The notes beneath the pieces are model-generated. The model was given only the letters and a program-made list of their open reading frames with translations. It was not told the DNA's origin and made no database searches. This document shows positions 49,115 through 57,976 of a DNA stretch of 64,000 nucleotides, in pieces. Every line of letters starts with the position of its first letter. Position 1 is the first letter of the stretch. Source of the stretch: an uncultured Oscillospiraceae bacterium (GTDB lineage: Bacteria; Bacillota; Clostridia; Oscillospirales; Oscillospiraceae); contig CAKTEQ010000005.1 of NCBI GenBank assembly GCA_934552825.1, positions 1 through 64,000 on the forward strand, in the 5' to 3' direction. Position numbers and translations under genes: made by a program.

Positions 49115-50314
49115 ATGTTCATTGATCTTTTTTACCTCATGCGCAAGCGTGGACTTGAGGTATCGCCCACGGAATGGCTGACCTTCATGGAGGCGCTGGA
49201 CATGGGACTGCACAACTCAAATTTTACTGATTTTTATTACCTCGCCCGCTGCACGCTGGTGAAGAGCGAGAATAATTTCGATAAGTTTGACGAGGTGTTC
49301 CTGGAGTACTTCGAGGGACTCGAGCCCAAGAGCGAGGTGCTCAGAAAGCTCCTGGAATGGCTGGACAACGCAAAACGGCCCTCCACACCCATCGACAAAA
49401 CCGCGGTGGACGAGAAGTGGAAGGGCATGACCCTTGAAAAGCTCATGGAGATGCTGGAGGAGCGCCTTAAGGAGCAGGACGAGCGCCATGACGGCGGCGA
49501 CAAATGGATAGGAACAGGGGGCACGTCACCCTTCGGCAACAGCGGCTATAATCCCATGGGCATCCGCATCGGCGGCGAGAGCCGCAACAAGCGGGCAATC
49601 GCCGTGGCTGGGGACAGGAATTACAGAGATTTCCGCAATGACGAGACGCTGGACCACCGGCAGATGCAGATGGCGTTCAAGAAGCTGCGCCAGCTCTCCG
49701 CGAACGACGAGGGACCCAAGGACGAGTTCAAGCTCCAGGAGACCATCGACTCTACCTGCCGCAAGGGCGGGCTGCTGGACATAGTCTACGGCAGACCGAG
49801 AAAGAACAGCATAAAGCTTCTTATGCTGTTCGACTGTGGCGGCTCAATGGAGCCCTACGCCAGGATGTGCTCGGACCTGTTCAAGTCCGTTAACAAGGCG
49901 AACCACTTCAAGGATTTGAAGTTCTATTATTTCCACAACTGCATATATCAGGAGATATATCTCACCCCCGAGTGTGAGTACACAAAGACCATCAGCGCCG
50001 ACCAGATACTGAGAAACCTGAAGAGCGAGTACAGGGTCATCTTCGTCGGGGACGCCGCCATGGCGCCCACGGAGCTGTTCAGGACGTACGGCTCAAAGTA
50101 CCAGAACAACTATGAGCCGGGCATAGTCTGGCTCCAGCGCTTCAAAAAGCGCTATCCCAGAATGGTCTGGCTCAACCCGCTGCCCCCGGAGGAGTGGTCC
50201 GGCGGAGGCTACGACACGGAGAGCATCGAGCGCATATCCCGGGAGATACCAATGTATCAGCTGTCCCTCAAGGACATGGAAAAGGCGTTCAAGAGCCTGC
50301 TTAAGGCCACGTGA
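49115..50314 (+). CDS. VWA domain (CoxE-like) protein
   Basis: A 399-residue cytoplasmic protein with an N-terminal helical region, a charged central linker and a C-terminal VWA domain (about 200-390). The metal-site motif is LFDCGGSMEPY, with Gly in place of the usual first Ser of D-x-S-x-S. It is the partner of the MoxR ATPase eight bases upstream; CoxE-type pairs help mature metalloenzymes. The client protein is not apparent. Confidence 0.88.
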   Translation: MFIDLFYLMRKRGLEVSPTEWLTFMEALDMGLHNSNFTDFYYLARCTLVKSENNFDKFDEVFLEYFEGLEPKSEVLRKLLEWLDNAKRPSTPIDKTAVDEKWKGMTLEKLMEMLEERLKEQDERHDGGDKWIGTGGTSPFGNSGYNPMGIRIGGESRNKRAIAVAGDRNYRDFRNDETLDHRQMQMAFKKLRQLSANDEGPKDEFKLQETIDSTCRKGGLLDIVYGRPRKNSIKLLMLFDCGGSMEPYARMCSDLFKSVNKANHFKDLKFYYFHNCIYQEIYLTPECEYTKTISADQILRNLKSEYRVIFVGDAAMAPTELFRTYGSKYQNNYEPGIVWLQRFKKRYPRMVWLNPLPPEEWSGGGYDTESIERISREIPMYQLSLKDMEKAFKSLLKAT

Positions 50315-50343
50315 CAGTAACAGCGCACCCTTGAAAGGAGCGA

Positions 50344-52140
50344 ATGAATTTGGATAAGCTTTTGAAGAGAAAGGAAGTGCCCGTGGAGAACACGTGGGCA
50401 CTGGAGGACATATTCCTCACGGAGGAGGATTGGGAGGCGGGAGTCAAAGAGCTCGCGGCTCTCACAGAGGAGATCGGGGCATACAGAGGCCGACTGGGAG
50501 AGGGTGGCGAGACACTCCTCGGCTGGTACAGGCTGCAGGAGAGAATAGCCCTTCTCTGCGACAGTGTGCTCAACTATGCCTTCCGCCTGAGCGATACGGA
50601 CAACGGCAACGGACACTGGCTCAATATGCGGGGCCGAGCCACTACGCTTGCGGTCAATCTGGATACGGCCATGAGCTTCGCGGCCCCGGAGATCATGGGG
50701 ATACCCGAAGAAAAGCTCCGGGAGTTTTACGAACAGTGTCCCGAACTGCGGACCTACGAGAGGGCGCTGTACTGCCTGCGGAGACTGAGCGACCATATTC
50801 TCAGCCCCGCGGAGGAGACGCTTCTCTCCGCCGTCGGGGAGATGGCCCAGAGCCCCGATAATATAGGCAATATGCTCCGCGACGCGGATATGACTTTCCC
50901 AAAAGTTTCGGACGGGGAGGGAAAGGAGCACCTGCTCACCCAGGGGACATACGGACTTCTTATGCAGAGCAGCGACAGGACCCTCAGGGAGAACACCTTC
51001 CGGACTCTCTATAAGACATACGGCGGAACGAAAAACACCGCCGCCGCCATACTCAATGCCCAGATGAAGCAGCTGAAGTTCTTCAGCGACGCGCGGCGCT
51101 ACCCGGACGCCCTCTCCGCGGCCCTCACGCCGAACGAGGTACCCGTGGAGGTATATTATAATCTCCTGGGTACGGTGGAGGCGAATATCGGGAAGCTCCA
51201 CCGATATATGGGACTGCGCAAGAGGATAATGGGGCTGGAGGAGCTCCATATGTACGACGTTTACACGCCCATGATAGCGGACGCGGACGAGAAGCTCACC
51301 TATGACCAGGCGGGGGAGCTGATGCTGAAGGCGCTTGCGCCACTCGGGGAGGACTATCTCGCGGTGGTGCGCCGGGCGCTAAAGGAGCGCTGGATAGACG
51401 TATATGAGAACGAGGGCAAGACCTCCGGTGCTTATTCCAGCGGCGCGAGACCGCACCCCTATATCCTCCTTAACCACCGGGACGATCTGGACAGCGCTTT
51501 CACGCTTGTCCATGAGATGGGGCACGCCATGCACAGCTATCTCTCCATGGAGCATCAGCGGGTGATATATTCCGACTACGTCATCTTCGTGGCTGAGGTG
51601 GCGAGCATCTGCAACGAGGTACTGCTGATGCAGTATCTTCTGGGGCAGACAGAGGATAAGCGCCGCCGGGCGTACCTTATAAATCACTTCCTCGAGCAGT
51701 TCCGCACAACTCTTTACCGCCAGACCCAATTCGCAAGGTTTGAGCTGGACATGAGCGGGATGTGCGCCCGTGACGAGACGCTCACGGCGGAGAGCCTCAG
51801 CGAGAGGTATCTCGAACTGAACAGGTTCTATTACGGCGATGACGTCATCTCAGATGAGGAGATAGCTCTGGAGTGGGCCAGAATACCCCACTTCTTCTAT
51901 GACTTTTACGTTTTCCAGTATGCCACGGGTTTCTCAGCCGCTATCGCGATAGCGATGAAGATACTCGAGGGCGAGCTGGAAGCTGTCGAGAACTACAAGA
52001 AGTTCCTGTCCTCGGGGTGCAGCCGTGACCCAATCTCCCTGCTGCGTATAGCCGGGGTGGACATGGCGTCCCCGGAGCCAGTCCAGTCAGCGCTTGATTA
52101 TTTTGACCGCCTCCTGGACGAGATGGAGGAGCTTGTATAA
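50344..52140 (+). CDS. pepF: oligoendopeptidase F (M3B)
   Basis: A 598-residue zinc peptidase with the catalytic motif LVHEMGHAMHSYLS (H-E-x2-H) near residue 390 and a third ligand region after it; length matches the family. It cleaves short peptides in the cytoplasm, after import of oligopeptides. aaaggag precedes the ATG. It lies 29 bases after the VWA gene and may be transcribed with it. Confidence 0.95.
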   Translation: MNLDKLLKRKEVPVENTWALEDIFLTEEDWEAGVKELAALTEEIGAYRGRLGEGGETLLGWYRLQERIALLCDSVLNYAFRLSDTDNGNGHWLNMRGRATTLAVNLDTAMSFAAPEIMGIPEEKLREFYEQCPELRTYERALYCLRRLSDHILSPAEETLLSAVGEMAQSPDNIGNMLRDADMTFPKVSDGEGKEHLLTQGTYGLLMQSSDRTLRENTFRTLYKTYGGTKNTAAAILNAQMKQLKFFSDARRYPDALSAALTPNEVPVEVYYNLLGTVEANIGKLHRYMGLRKRIMGLEELHMYDVYTPMIADADEKLTYDQAGELMLKALAPLGEDYLAVVRRALKERWIDVYENEGKTSGAYSSGARPHPYILLNHRDDLDSAFTLVHEMGHAMHSYLSMEHQRVIYSDYVIFVAEVASICNEVLLMQYLLGQTEDKRRRAYLINHFLEQFRTTLYRQTQFARFELDMSGMCARDETLTAESLSERYLELNRFYYGDDVISDEEIALEWARIPHFFYDFYVFQYATGFSAAIAIAMKILEGELEAVENYKKFLSSGCSRDPISLLRIAGVDMASPEPVQSALDYFDRLLDEMEELV

Positions 52141-52152
52141 AATACCACGCGA

Positions 52153-52186
52153 AAAAACGCCGTATGAAACATACGGCGTTTTTATT
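52153..52186 (+). terminator. pepF terminator
   Basis: Stem aaaacgccgtatg / catacggcgtttt with loop aaa and T-tract. Confidence 0.92.
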
Positions 52187-52190
52187 GCTC

Positions 52191-52219
52191 TTGTAATGAC
52201 GGAGTTTCTCCTGTATCAT
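52191..52219 (+). promoter_or_regulatory. promoter of butyrate kinase 1
   Basis: TTGTAA (52191-52196), 17 bases, TATCAT (52214-52219), 30 bases before the TTG start. Confidence 0.6.
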
Positions 52220-52249
52220 GGAAATAGAACGAAAAAAGGGGGCTTTTCT

Positions 52250-53371
52250 TTGGATACGAAGAGAGTACTTGTCATAAACTGTGGGTCCACGTCCACGAAG
52301 CTGGCTATTTTCGAGGACGAGAGGAAAGTGTCGGAGACGACGCTGCGTATGGACTCCGCAAAGACAAAGGATATGTTTTACATAAATGACCAGCTTCCGG
52401 AGCGGATGGAGCAGGTGGAGAGCTTCATACGGGAGAGCGGCATGGATATGGGTTCGATAGACATCATCGCTTCCAGAGGCGGACCGTTCCCGCCCACTAA
52501 GAGCGGCGCCTACTGGGTGAACCAGCTCATGGCGGATGTGGCGCACTACGCGCCCAATTTTGAACACGCATCGGCGCTGTCCTGCCAGATCGCACGGAAG
52601 CTCTCTCTGGAGTATGGGATACCGGCGGTGATGTATGACTCCATCAGTACCGACGAGATGCCGGAGGTGTCAAAGACCACGGGTATAGCGGGGGTGCGGC
52701 GCTCCTCCGGCGGACATGTGCTCAATGTCCGCGCCTGCGCGCGGAAAGTTGCCGGGGACATGGGGATAGACTTCAATGAAGGACGCTTCGTAGTGGCGCA
52801 TCTCGGGGGCGGTATCAGCGTGACCACGGTGGACCGGGGACTTATCACGGACAGCACGTACCACGTCATGACTCCGGAGCGCATGGGGGATATGCTCCAC
52901 GGCGACGTGGTGGACCTATGCTTCGGTGGGAAGTTTACGGAGAAGGAGCTGCGTAAGTTTTCTCTGGGCAGCGGCGGATTTGTGTCTCATCTGGGCACGA
53001 GCGACGCTTTGGAGGTGGAGAACCGCGCCCTTGCCGGGGATGAAAAGGCCATGCTCATGTATGATGTGATGGCGTACCAGCTGGCAAAAGCCGTGGGCGC
53101 TATGGTCACGGTGGTGGACAGCGAGCCGGACGCCGTGATATTCACAGGGGCGCTTGCCCGGAGTGACCTGCTCATGGAGAAAACGCTCCGGCGCATAGAG
53201 AAACTGAAACTTAACATAGTGAAGATACCAGGTGAGATGGAGATGGAAGCTCTCGCCGGAGGTGCGCTGAGAGTGCTGCGGGGAGAGGAAGAGGCACATG
53301 TCTACAACGTGCTGCCGGAGAAGTACCAGGACGAGGCGGCGTTTTACGCCGCGTTTCCGGAGGCAAAGTGA
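52250..53371 (+). CDS. buk: butyrate kinase (copy 1)
   Basis: A 373-residue ASKHA kinase with phosphate motif NCGSTSTKLAIF near the N-terminus, GRFVVAHLGGGISV near residue 180 and DAVIFTGALARSD near 290. It makes ATP and butyrate from butyryl phosphate or acts on related acyl phosphates. Start at TTG 52250, seven bases after gggg; the longer frame begins in pepF and is rejected. No phosphate butyryltransferase is nearby. A second copy lies at 56766. Confidence 0.93.
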   Translation: MDTKRVLVINCGSTSTKLAIFEDERKVSETTLRMDSAKTKDMFYINDQLPERMEQVESFIRESGMDMGSIDIIASRGGPFPPTKSGAYWVNQLMADVAHYAPNFEHASALSCQIARKLSLEYGIPAVMYDSISTDEMPEVSKTTGIAGVRRSSGGHVLNVRACARKVAGDMGIDFNEGRFVVAHLGGGISVTTVDRGLITDSTYHVMTPERMGDMLHGDVVDLCFGGKFTEKELRKFSLGSGGFVSHLGTSDALEVENRALAGDEKAMLMYDVMAYQLAKAVGAMVTVVDSEPDAVIFTGALARSDLLMEKTLRRIEKLKLNIVKIPGEMEMEALAGGALRVLRGEEEAHVYNVLPEKYQDEAAFYAAFPEAK

Positions 53372-53372
53372 T

Positions 53373-53921
53373 ATGGAGCTGCGGGAGCTTAACGAAAATG
53401 AATTGGGAGAGGTGCTTGGGGTGCATATGCCCCGGGACTTCCCGGCGGAGGAGCTGCGCCCGGAGTGGACTTTCAGGAATATGCTCTCAACCGGCGCCTG
53501 CCGCTTTTACGGCCTGTTCCGCGGGGAGCGTCTTGCGGCCTACGGAGATGTAGTGAAAGGATACGGGAGCGACCTGCTGGATTTCTTCGCCGTGATGCCG
53601 GAACTGCGGGGTACCGGTGTGGGTACGGCCGCCCTGAGAGCACTCGCTAAGATGAGCGGCGAGCTGATACTGGAGGTGGAGTCGCCCGGCGCGGCTCCAA
53701 ACGGAGAGACAGAACTGCTACGCCGCAGGCGCATAGAGTTCTATAAACGCTCCGGCGCCCTGGAAACAGGCGTCTCCGGTCGTGCGCTGGGGGTGGAGTT
53801 CCTTATTCTCTATATGGGTGACCGGCGTGAGTTCACCCTGCTGGGGGACGAGCTGAGGGAGATATACAGGACTCTTTATCCAGGGCTTGACGTGGATAAA
53901 GAGGTCACATACGGAATATAA
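53373..53921 (+). CDS. GNAT family N-acetyltransferase
   Basis: A 182-residue GNAT protein: LDFFAVMPELRGTGVGTAAL contains the acetyl-CoA loop (R-G-x-G-x-G) near residue 90. The ATG overlaps nothing but starts two bases after the butyrate kinase stop, so the two are co-translated. The substrate is unknown. Confidence 0.85.
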   Translation: MELRELNENELGEVLGVHMPRDFPAEELRPEWTFRNMLSTGACRFYGLFRGERLAAYGDVVKGYGSDLLDFFAVMPELRGTGVGTAALRALAKMSGELILEVESPGAAPNGETELLRRRRIEFYKRSGALETGVSGRALGVEFLILYMGDRREFTLLGDELREIYRTLYPGLDVDKEVTYGI

Positions 53922-53955
53922 AAAACAGCCTGCGGAAAATTCCGCAGGCTGTTTC
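53922..53955. terminator. bidirectional terminator
   Basis: Stem aaacagcctgcgga / tccgcaggctgttt with loop aaat between convergent genes. Confidence 0.9.
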
Positions 53956-53970
53956 TGCAAAACGGGAATA

Positions 53971-54732
53971 TTAAAGGAATACGCCTCTGTCGATGCAGAT
54001 GATCTGGCCTGTGACATAGTGGTTGTCGGGATCAGCAAAGAAGAGGATAGCTCTTGCCTGGTCAACAGGCATTGTGGAACCGCAGGTGGGATCCATGTGC
54101 TTGCTGCAGATGCCGCCAAATTCAGCGTCGTAGTTGTTTTTCCACTCTTCATCCTTTGCGAAGCGGGTCTGAGTCAGACCGGGCTGGATGCAGTTGCAGC
54201 GGATCTCGGAGCCGGCGTAGTTGATGGCGATGTTTCTTGTGAGACCTTCGACGGCGAACTTGGCGGCTGTGTAGCAGCAGCCGGAGTTTGCGCGCACGCC
54301 CGCGCCGGAGGAGACGTTGATGATGGAGCCGGAGCCCTGCTTTGTCATGTACTTGAGAGCCTCGCGGCAGCACTTGAACACGCCGGTGAGGTTGACGGAC
54401 ATGATGCGCTCCCAGAGCTTGTCGGAGACGTTCATCGTGCGTGTGTGGAAGTCACCGATGCCGGCAACATTTGCAACGATGTCGATGGATCCGTATGTGT
54501 CGTTAGCGAGTTTGAATACGCGCTCAACATCCTCTGTGGATGCGACGTTTGTCTTTTGGAAAATTGCTGTGCCGCCCTTTGCCACGATGTCAGCGCAGAC
54601 AGCCTTGCCGAGATCTTCGTTGAAGTCAGCCAGGACGACCTTAGCGCCGTTCTCTGCCAGCAGGCGGGCTGTACCCTCGCCGATGCCGGAGCCTGCGCCG
54701 GTAACGATTGCTACTTTGTCTTTAACGCTCAT
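53971..54732 (-). CDS. short-chain dehydrogenase/reductase
   Basis: A 253-residue classical SDR: cofactor motif TGAGSGIG near residues 12-19, NVAGIG (NAG-like) near 90, catalytic Ser in INVSSGAG, and Y-x3-K in CYTAAKFAV. It likely reduces or oxidises a hydroxyacyl or keto substrate with NAD(P)H. ATG 54732 has aggagg nine bases upstream. It is divergent from an OB-fold/thiolase set, suggesting work on acyl-CoA chemistry, which remains inference. Confidence 0.92.
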   Translation of the reverse strand: MSVKDKVAIVTGAGSGIGEGTARLLAENGAKVVLADFNEDLGKAVCADIVAKGGTAIFQKTNVASTEDVERVFKLANDTYGSIDIVANVAGIGDFHTRTMNVSDKLWERIMSVNLTGVFKCCREALKYMTKQGSGSIINVSSGAGVRANSGCCYTAAKFAVEGLTRNIAINYAGSEIRCNCIQPGLTQTRFAKDEEWKNNYDAEFGGICSKHMDPTCGSTMPVDQARAILFFADPDNHYVTGQIICIDRGVFL

Positions 54733-54787
54733 TGTATCTTTCCTCCTAAAATAGTAGTTTATAATCATGAAGTATTTACCAAATACG

Positions 54788-54816
54788 ATTATAAAGACCC
54801 ATTTCGGGAATGTCAA
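54788..54816 (-). promoter_or_regulatory. promoter of the SDR gene
   Basis: On the minus strand TTGACA, 17 bases, TATAAT, a full consensus match. Confidence 0.85.
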
Positions 54817-54946
54817 CATAAATGCTGTGAAATATAGGAGCGGAATTAGCATAAATTGATGCGCGGTCTATCTTCAGCAAGGGCATAGTAAAACGATGGA
54901 TGCGTAAAACGCTGTTCTCAATGCAAAAATTGAACTCAAAATCGGG

Positions 54947-54975
54947 TTGAATTAAACAGGTGTATTCTTTATTAT
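54947..54975 (+). promoter_or_regulatory. promoter of the OB-fold/thiolase set
   Basis: TTGAAT (54947-54952), 17 bases, TATTAT (54970-54975). The 5' leader (to 55080) contains a perfect hairpin ccggatca/tgatccgg (55020-55044) without a T-tract. The remaining intergenic DNA (54817-54946) shows nothing clear. Confidence 0.65.
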
Positions 54976-55080
54976 ATGTAATATCGGCAGGGGAGCGCGG
55001 GACGCACCGGCAGCTCCCGCCGGATCATGCGCTGCCTGATCCGGAGCAAGTCAACAACACAAAAAGGAGAGGTCAATTCA

Positions 55081-55518
55081 ATGAAAGAAAAGTATTTCAT
55101 GAACGGCATCTTCAGGGAGACTGAAGAGGGTCCCAAGCCTTTTTACAGCACCTGCAAGAGCTGCGGCGCGAAATTCTTCCCTGCAGAGCTTATCGTCTGC
55201 AACCAGTGCAACAGCACGGACCTGGAGCAGGACGACCTGCCCACAGAGGGCATTCTGGAGACATTCACAGTCAACTACCGTCCTGTAAATATGTATAAGG
55301 TACCCCATACGATCTGCGTTGTGGATTATCCTCAGGCACGCATCAAGGTCAAGGGCATGCTTGAACTGAGCGATGATTATATCGCCCATATGGAGAAGGG
55401 CCACGAGGTCGAGATCGGCTCCAAGGTCGAGCTCTTTATTGACACTCTCTGGGAGGACCCCGAGGAGGACACCCGGTACATAGGCTATAAGTACCGCCTT
55501 AAAGAGGAGGATAAATAA
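55081..55518 (+). CDS. OB-fold/zinc-ribbon (DUF35) protein, thiolase partner
   Basis: A 145-residue protein with an N-terminal zinc ribbon (CKSCGAKFFPAELIVCNQC, C-x2-C-x12-C-x2-C) and an OB-fold (TVNYRPVNMYKVPHTICVVD). DUF35 proteins form complexes with thiolase-type enzymes and channel acyl-CoA. The thiolase gene starts directly at its stop (taaATG). aaggagag precedes its ATG. Confidence 0.92.
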   Translation: MKEKYFMNGIFRETEEGPKPFYSTCKSCGAKFFPAELIVCNQCNSTDLEQDDLPTEGILETFTVNYRPVNMYKVPHTICVVDYPQARIKVKGMLELSDDYIAHMEKGHEVEIGSKVELFIDTLWEDPEEDTRYIGYKYRLKEEDK

Positions 55519-56685
55519 ATGAGAGACGTAAAGGGTTTGAGAGAAGTATACGTCATCGGCGTAGGTCAGACTAAATTCACAAAGCAGCCCCAGGTTTCCG
55601 CCATCGAGCTGAGCCAGACGGCTATGAAGGCTGCTATCGACGACGCGGGCATTGACCCCAGAATTCTCCAGGTGGCATGGGCCGGTCAGATCGAAGAGGC
55701 TTCCACAACAGCCCAGTTCGCAGTCAAGGCCTTCGGTATCCACGACATCGAGTGCATCAACGTTGAAAACGCCTGCTCCACCGGCGGCACATCCGTGCGC
55801 GGCCTGTGGCGCGACATCGCATACGGTATTTATGACATCGGCATCGCTATCGGCGTCGAGTCCCTGACCAACAGCCCCATCAACGGCAAGCTCGTTCCCC
55901 TCGCAAAGGGCGGCTTCCTTGATCTGCTGGGCTTCCCCGCAATGAGCCAGACGGCTATGGGCTCCCAGTGGCTCATGAAGAACCGTGGCGCTACAATGGA
56001 AGACCTCGCTATGGCTTCCTACAGAAACCACAAGAACGCTGTGTTCAACCCCTATGCTCACTACCGCAAGGAACTGAGCATCGAGCAGATCATCAACTCT
56101 GAGATGATCGCCAGCCCCATCACAACGCTCATGTGCTGCCCCATGAGCGACGGCGCCGCTGCTGTCATCATGTGCACAAAGGAGATCGCGATGCAGTATA
56201 CAACTAAGCTCGTGAGAATGAACTCCTGCGAGCTGGGTTCCGGCAGATTTGTCCGCTATGAGGACACAGAGGCCTCCTGGAACATCCGTCCCACAGCCCA
56301 CAGAGCCTATGAAAACGCGGGCGTCGGACCTCTGGAGCTGGGCGTTGTGGAGCTGCACGACGCATACTCCCCCGAGGAGCTGTTCGTTTACGACGAGATG
56401 GAGATGTGTGAGCCCGGCGAGTCCGTCAAGCTCAGCCGTTCCGGAGATCTTGATATCGGCGGCCGCTGCCCCGTCAACCCCTCCGGCGGTCTGCTGAGCC
56501 TGGGCCATCCTCTGGGCGCTTCCGGCACCCGCGTGGTGGTGGACGTTGTCAAGCAGCTGCGGGGCAACATGGTCGCCCCCGAGATCCAGGTCCGCAACAC
56601 TAAGGCGGGCATGGCTCAGATGATCGGCGGCAGCGTCGGCAGAGTCGGATGCGAGGCGAACTTTGTATCCATTCTTACGACCTGA
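55519..56685 (+). CDS. thiolase-family protein (SCP-x/lipid-transfer type)
   Basis: A 388-residue thiolase fold with the nucleophilic cysteine in NVENACSTGG near residue 85, the histidine in LSLGHPLGASG near 335, and ELHDAYSPEE typical of the SCP2-thiolase or Ltp branch. It is not a standard ThlA: the second cysteine motif C-x-G at the C-terminus is changed (VGCEANF). Together with the DUF35 protein it may form or cleave C-C bonds in an acyl-CoA. Upstream neighbour DUF35, downstream butyrate kinase 2. Confidence 0.9.
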   Translation: MRDVKGLREVYVIGVGQTKFTKQPQVSAIELSQTAMKAAIDDAGIDPRILQVAWAGQIEEASTTAQFAVKAFGIHDIECINVENACSTGGTSVRGLWRDIAYGIYDIGIAIGVESLTNSPINGKLVPLAKGGFLDLLGFPAMSQTAMGSQWLMKNRGATMEDLAMASYRNHKNAVFNPYAHYRKELSIEQIINSEMIASPITTLMCCPMSDGAAAVIMCTKEIAMQYTTKLVRMNSCELGSGRFVRYEDTEASWNIRPTAHRAYENAGVGPLELGVVELHDAYSPEELFVYDEMEMCEPGESVKLSRSGDLDIGGRCPVNPSGGLLSLGHPLGASGTRVVVDVVKQLRGNMVAPEIQVRNTKAGMAQMIGGSVGRVGCEANFVSILTT

Positions 56686-56765
56686 TTTAAGTACAAAACC
56701 GCATAGAACTCAAGGGGGTCGCGCCTTTCGGGGCACGGTCCCCTTTCCAAAAGGAGAATAATATA

Positions 56766-57905
56766 ATGAGCGAAGTCAAGAGAATTTTTGTCATCAACAC
56801 AGGCTCTACCTCCACAAAGGTGGCGCTTTTCGAGAACGATAAGTGCGTCATCAAGGAGAACCTGCGTGAGCCCGCCGAGCTCACCTCTACCCGACTCGCG
56901 CCGGTGGACCAGCTCCCGGAGAGAACAAAGTCGGTAATGGATTTCCTCCGCCGCAATAACATAGACATGAGTACGGTGGATGCCATAGCGGCCCGGGGCG
57001 GCATGACAGCATCCTGCCAGGGCGGCGCGTATAATGTGAACAAGCTCATGGTGGACACCCTCAAATATGCCCCCGCCACAAACCACGCCTCCTCGCTCTC
57101 TCCGCTTATCGGCGATGAGCTGAGCCGAGAGTACGGCATCCCCTGTATGATATACGACTCTATAAATACAGACGAGATGGACGATATCGCCCGCATTTCC
57201 GGACTTCCCGAGATCACCAATGCTCAGGGCTCCCATGTGCTCAATCCCCGGGCCGTGGCGCGCCGCGTCGCGGAGAAGATGGGCATGGAGTATGAGCAGG
57301 GTCGCTTCATTGTGGCGCACATGGGCGGAGGTATCAGCGTGACTGCCCATAAATACGGCAAAATAGTGGACTACGCCGATGAATATATCGGGCCTATGAG
57401 CCCGGAGCGCTCCGGCATGCTGCCGAATATCGCACTTGTGGCGCTGTGCTATGACAGCGGAATGACAAAGGCCGAGATGCTCAAGCATATTTCCGGCAAA
57501 GGCGGCCTGCTGGCGTATCTGGGCACCTCCGACGTGCAGGAGGTGGTGGAGCGCATCAACAATGGCGACGAATATGCCCGCCTTGTGCTGGACGCAATGG
57601 CATATCAGATAGGGAAGAAGATCGGCGAGATAGCCGTTGTGTTCTCCGGCGAGGTGGACGCGATAATCTTCACTGGCGGCATTGCCCACAGCGATTATGT
57701 TTTGGATCAGATCATTCCGCGGGTAAAGTTCATCGCCCCCGTGGAGCGTGTGCCCGGCGAGATAGAGATGGAGGCCCTCGCGGGCGGTATCCTCCGGGTT
57801 CTTGAAGGCAAGGAGGAAGCCAAGGAGTTCGATGTGGTGCCTACGGGCTACGAGTCCGTGGAGGCGTTCTATGCGAATTTGAAAACGAAAGATAAAGAGA
57901 TCTGA
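56766..57905 (+). CDS. buk: butyrate kinase (copy 2)
   Basis: A 379-residue ASKHA kinase parallel to copy 1: NTGSTSTKVALF, GRFIVAHMGGGISV and DAIIFTGGIAHSD. aaaaggag precedes the ATG, 80 bases after the thiolase. The two copies differ clearly in sequence, so they are paralogs with possibly different acyl-phosphate preferences (butyrate, isobutyrate, branched-chain). The context with thiolase and DUF35 suggests use at the end of a nearby acyl-CoA pathway. Confidence 0.94.
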   Translation: MSEVKRIFVINTGSTSTKVALFENDKCVIKENLREPAELTSTRLAPVDQLPERTKSVMDFLRRNNIDMSTVDAIAARGGMTASCQGGAYNVNKLMVDTLKYAPATNHASSLSPLIGDELSREYGIPCMIYDSINTDEMDDIARISGLPEITNAQGSHVLNPRAVARRVAEKMGMEYEQGRFIVAHMGGGISVTAHKYGKIVDYADEYIGPMSPERSGMLPNIALVALCYDSGMTKAEMLKHISGKGGLLAYLGTSDVQEVVERINNGDEYARLVLDAMAYQIGKKIGEIAVVFSGEVDAIIFTGGIAHSDYVLDQIIPRVKFIAPVERVPGEIEMEALAGGILRVLEGKEEAKEFDVVPTGYESVEAFYANLKTKDKEI

Positions 57906-57913
57906 AAAAGGGG

Positions 57914-57942
57914 TTTACATTCCGCGGGTAAAATGATACAGT
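57914..57942 (+). promoter_or_regulatory. promoter of the nitroreductase gene
   Basis: TTTACA (57914-57919), 17 bases, TACAGT (57937-57942). Confidence 0.6.
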
Positions 57943-57976
57943 AAACCTGTGTCATCAATCATAAGGAGGTTCCGCA

